From an uncultured Flavobacteriales bacterium (GTDB taxonomy: Bacteria; Bacteroidota; Bacteroidia; Flavobacteriales_D; Sanyastnellaceae), in the NCBI GenBank assembly GCA_938003665.1, contig CALKYI010000244.1, positions 1-14,450 of the forward strand: 14,450 nt of DNA, in the 5' to 3' direction. Position 1 is the stretch's first letter; each line of letters starts with the position of its first letter. Of this stretch, positions 13,709 through 14,450 are shown piece after piece. The position numbers and the translations under genes were made by a program. The notes under the pieces were generated by a model. The model had not been told where the DNA came from. It searched no databases and saw only the letters and a list, made by a program, of their open reading frames with translations.

Positions 13709-14450
13709 ATGAAAAAAAATTCCCTCCGCCTTTCCTCCCTCATCGCAGTGCTGGCGCTGCTTTCCGGCTGTGTGACCATGAAACAATTCGACGAAGTTCA
13801 AATGAACTTGGACCGAATCGCGGAAGAAAATCGACGATTGACATTATCCAACCAAGACGGGGAAATTGAACGGCGCGAATTGGCCGGTCGCGTCGACGTC
13901 CTGGAAAATTCAAACGCGGCCTTGGTCAACGACACCACCCGGTTGGGTCGCGCTTTGGCCGTCGCCCTCGAAGACGTCCAGCGGCTAGAAAACTTGAACG
14001 ATGTCCTCACGTCCGAAAGCTCATCCCGCATGGCCGCCATCAACGAAGAGAACAGGGCCTTGCTCGAAGAATTGAGCAAAAACCGTGCTGAGCTCCAGGC
14101 TCAAGAAGACGACCTGTTGCAGTTGAACGCCGATCTGAATCAACGCGAGGCGGAGCTTGCCGAACGCTCCCAGCGCATCCAAGAGTCGGAAGGCCTCCTG
14201 GCTTCACGTGATGCCGCCGCTGAAGCCCTGCGCGCTCAATTAGCGCAAGCTTTGCTCGGGTTTGCAGACAAGGGGTTGACCGTAGAACAACGCAATGGAA
14301 AGGTCTACGTGAGCTTGGAGGCGCAATTGCTGTTCCCATCGGGCAGTACGGCCATCAATGCCGACGGCAAACGAGCACTCCAAGACTTGGCGCAGGTGGT
14401 GAGTTCGCAATCCAATTTGGAAATCATCGTCGAAGGCCACACCGATACGG
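13709..14450 (+). CDS. OmpA-family outer-membrane lipoprotein, N-terminal part (cut by window end)
   Basis: 247 codons are visible before the window ends. A lipoprotein signal sits at residues 1-21 (M-K-K-N-S-L-R-L, Leu/Ala core, lipobox L-S-G-C with Cys21), so the mature protein should be lipid-anchored, probably in the outer membrane. Residues about 28-180 are a long charged heptad-like coiled coil (L-D-R-I-A-E-E-N-R-R-L and similar). From about 187 a peptidoglycan-binding OmpA-like domain begins: L-L-F-P-S-G-S-T-A-I-N-A-D-G-K-R-A-L, then I-I-V-E-G-H-T-D-T, the start of the G-H-T-D signature. The expected role is linking the outer membrane to peptidoglycan, as for Pal or MotB-like proteins. 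The start codon is followed by eight A residues (Lys-Lys-Asn), usual for such signal peptides. Confidence 0.9.
   Translation, partial: MKKNSLRLSSLIAVLALLSGCVTMKQFDEVQMNLDRIAEENRRLTLSNQDGEIERRELAGRVDVLENSNAALVNDTTRLGRALAVALEDVQRLENLNDVLTSESSSRMAAINEENRALLEELSKNRAELQAQEDDLLQLNADLNQREAELAERSQRIQESEGLLASRDAAAEALRAQLAQALLGFADKGLTVEQRNGKVYVSLEAQLLFPSGSTAINADGKRALQDLAQVVSSQSNLEIIVEGHTDT

Noticed and set aside
13712..13719. Run of eight A residues right after the lipoprotein start codon, as a phase-variation tract
   Set aside because: Lys-Lys-Asn codons at the start of signal peptides commonly give short A runs; nothing else suggests slippage control.
13453..13779. Minus-strand open frame of 108 codons (or 86 from 13710) between ALDH and the OmpA-family gene
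   Set aside because: It overlaps the start and signal peptide of the lipoprotein gene, has no recognisable domain and no promoter; a small real gene from 13710 cannot be wholly excluded.

Overview
This window comes from a Bacteroidota bacterium, most likely a marine Flavobacteriales-type lineage with a fairly GC-rich genome. The evidence is the type IX secretion (T9SS) C-terminal domain and GCT-D-x-x-A-C-N-F-D-P repeats of one secreted protein, the Bacteroidota-style LeuRS, RecX, DUF349 and polysaccharide deacetylase genes, gene starts without Shine-Dalgarno sites, and -7 promoter elements of the TAnnTTTG type. Genes are tightly packed. Two convergent pairs have stop codons that abut with no base between them (177/178 and 4963/4964).

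Layout: 1-177 is the 3' end of a mannose-1-phosphate guanylyltransferase gene. 178-3147 on the minus strand is a housekeeping cluster, recX-prfB-fumC (recombination regulator, release factor 2, fumarase). 3218-4963 is a five-repeat DUF349 protein, convergent with a small polysaccharide deacetylase (4964-5593, minus). That gene is divergent from leuS (5642-8452, plus). leuS is full length over its two parts but is broken by one in-frame TAA at 7310-7312, just before the conserved NTMPGW segment. 8575-10494 and 10569-11762 encode two secreted surface proteins: a Cys-rich repeat protein with a T9SS anchor domain, and a fibre-like protein of exact 14-residue SHAEG (YadA-head/phage-tail-type) repeats. 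Then follow a tRNA-Gln(UUG) on the minus strand with its own terminator and a good promoter, an ALDH8-like aldehyde dehydrogenase (11988-13439), a 269-bp gap with small hairpins, and the 5' part of an OmpA-family lipoprotein gene running off the window.

Most of the window is core metabolism and translation. The accessory part is 8.5-11.8 kb, where two exported proteins sit side by side. The strongest anomalies are the interrupted leuS, the chimeric phage-fibre/YadA-like secreted protein, a prfB gene without the programmed-frameshift stop, and several genes whose -7-like element lies only 4-6 bases before the start codon, suggesting leaderless transcripts. No CRISPR array, insertion sequence or integrase is visible.
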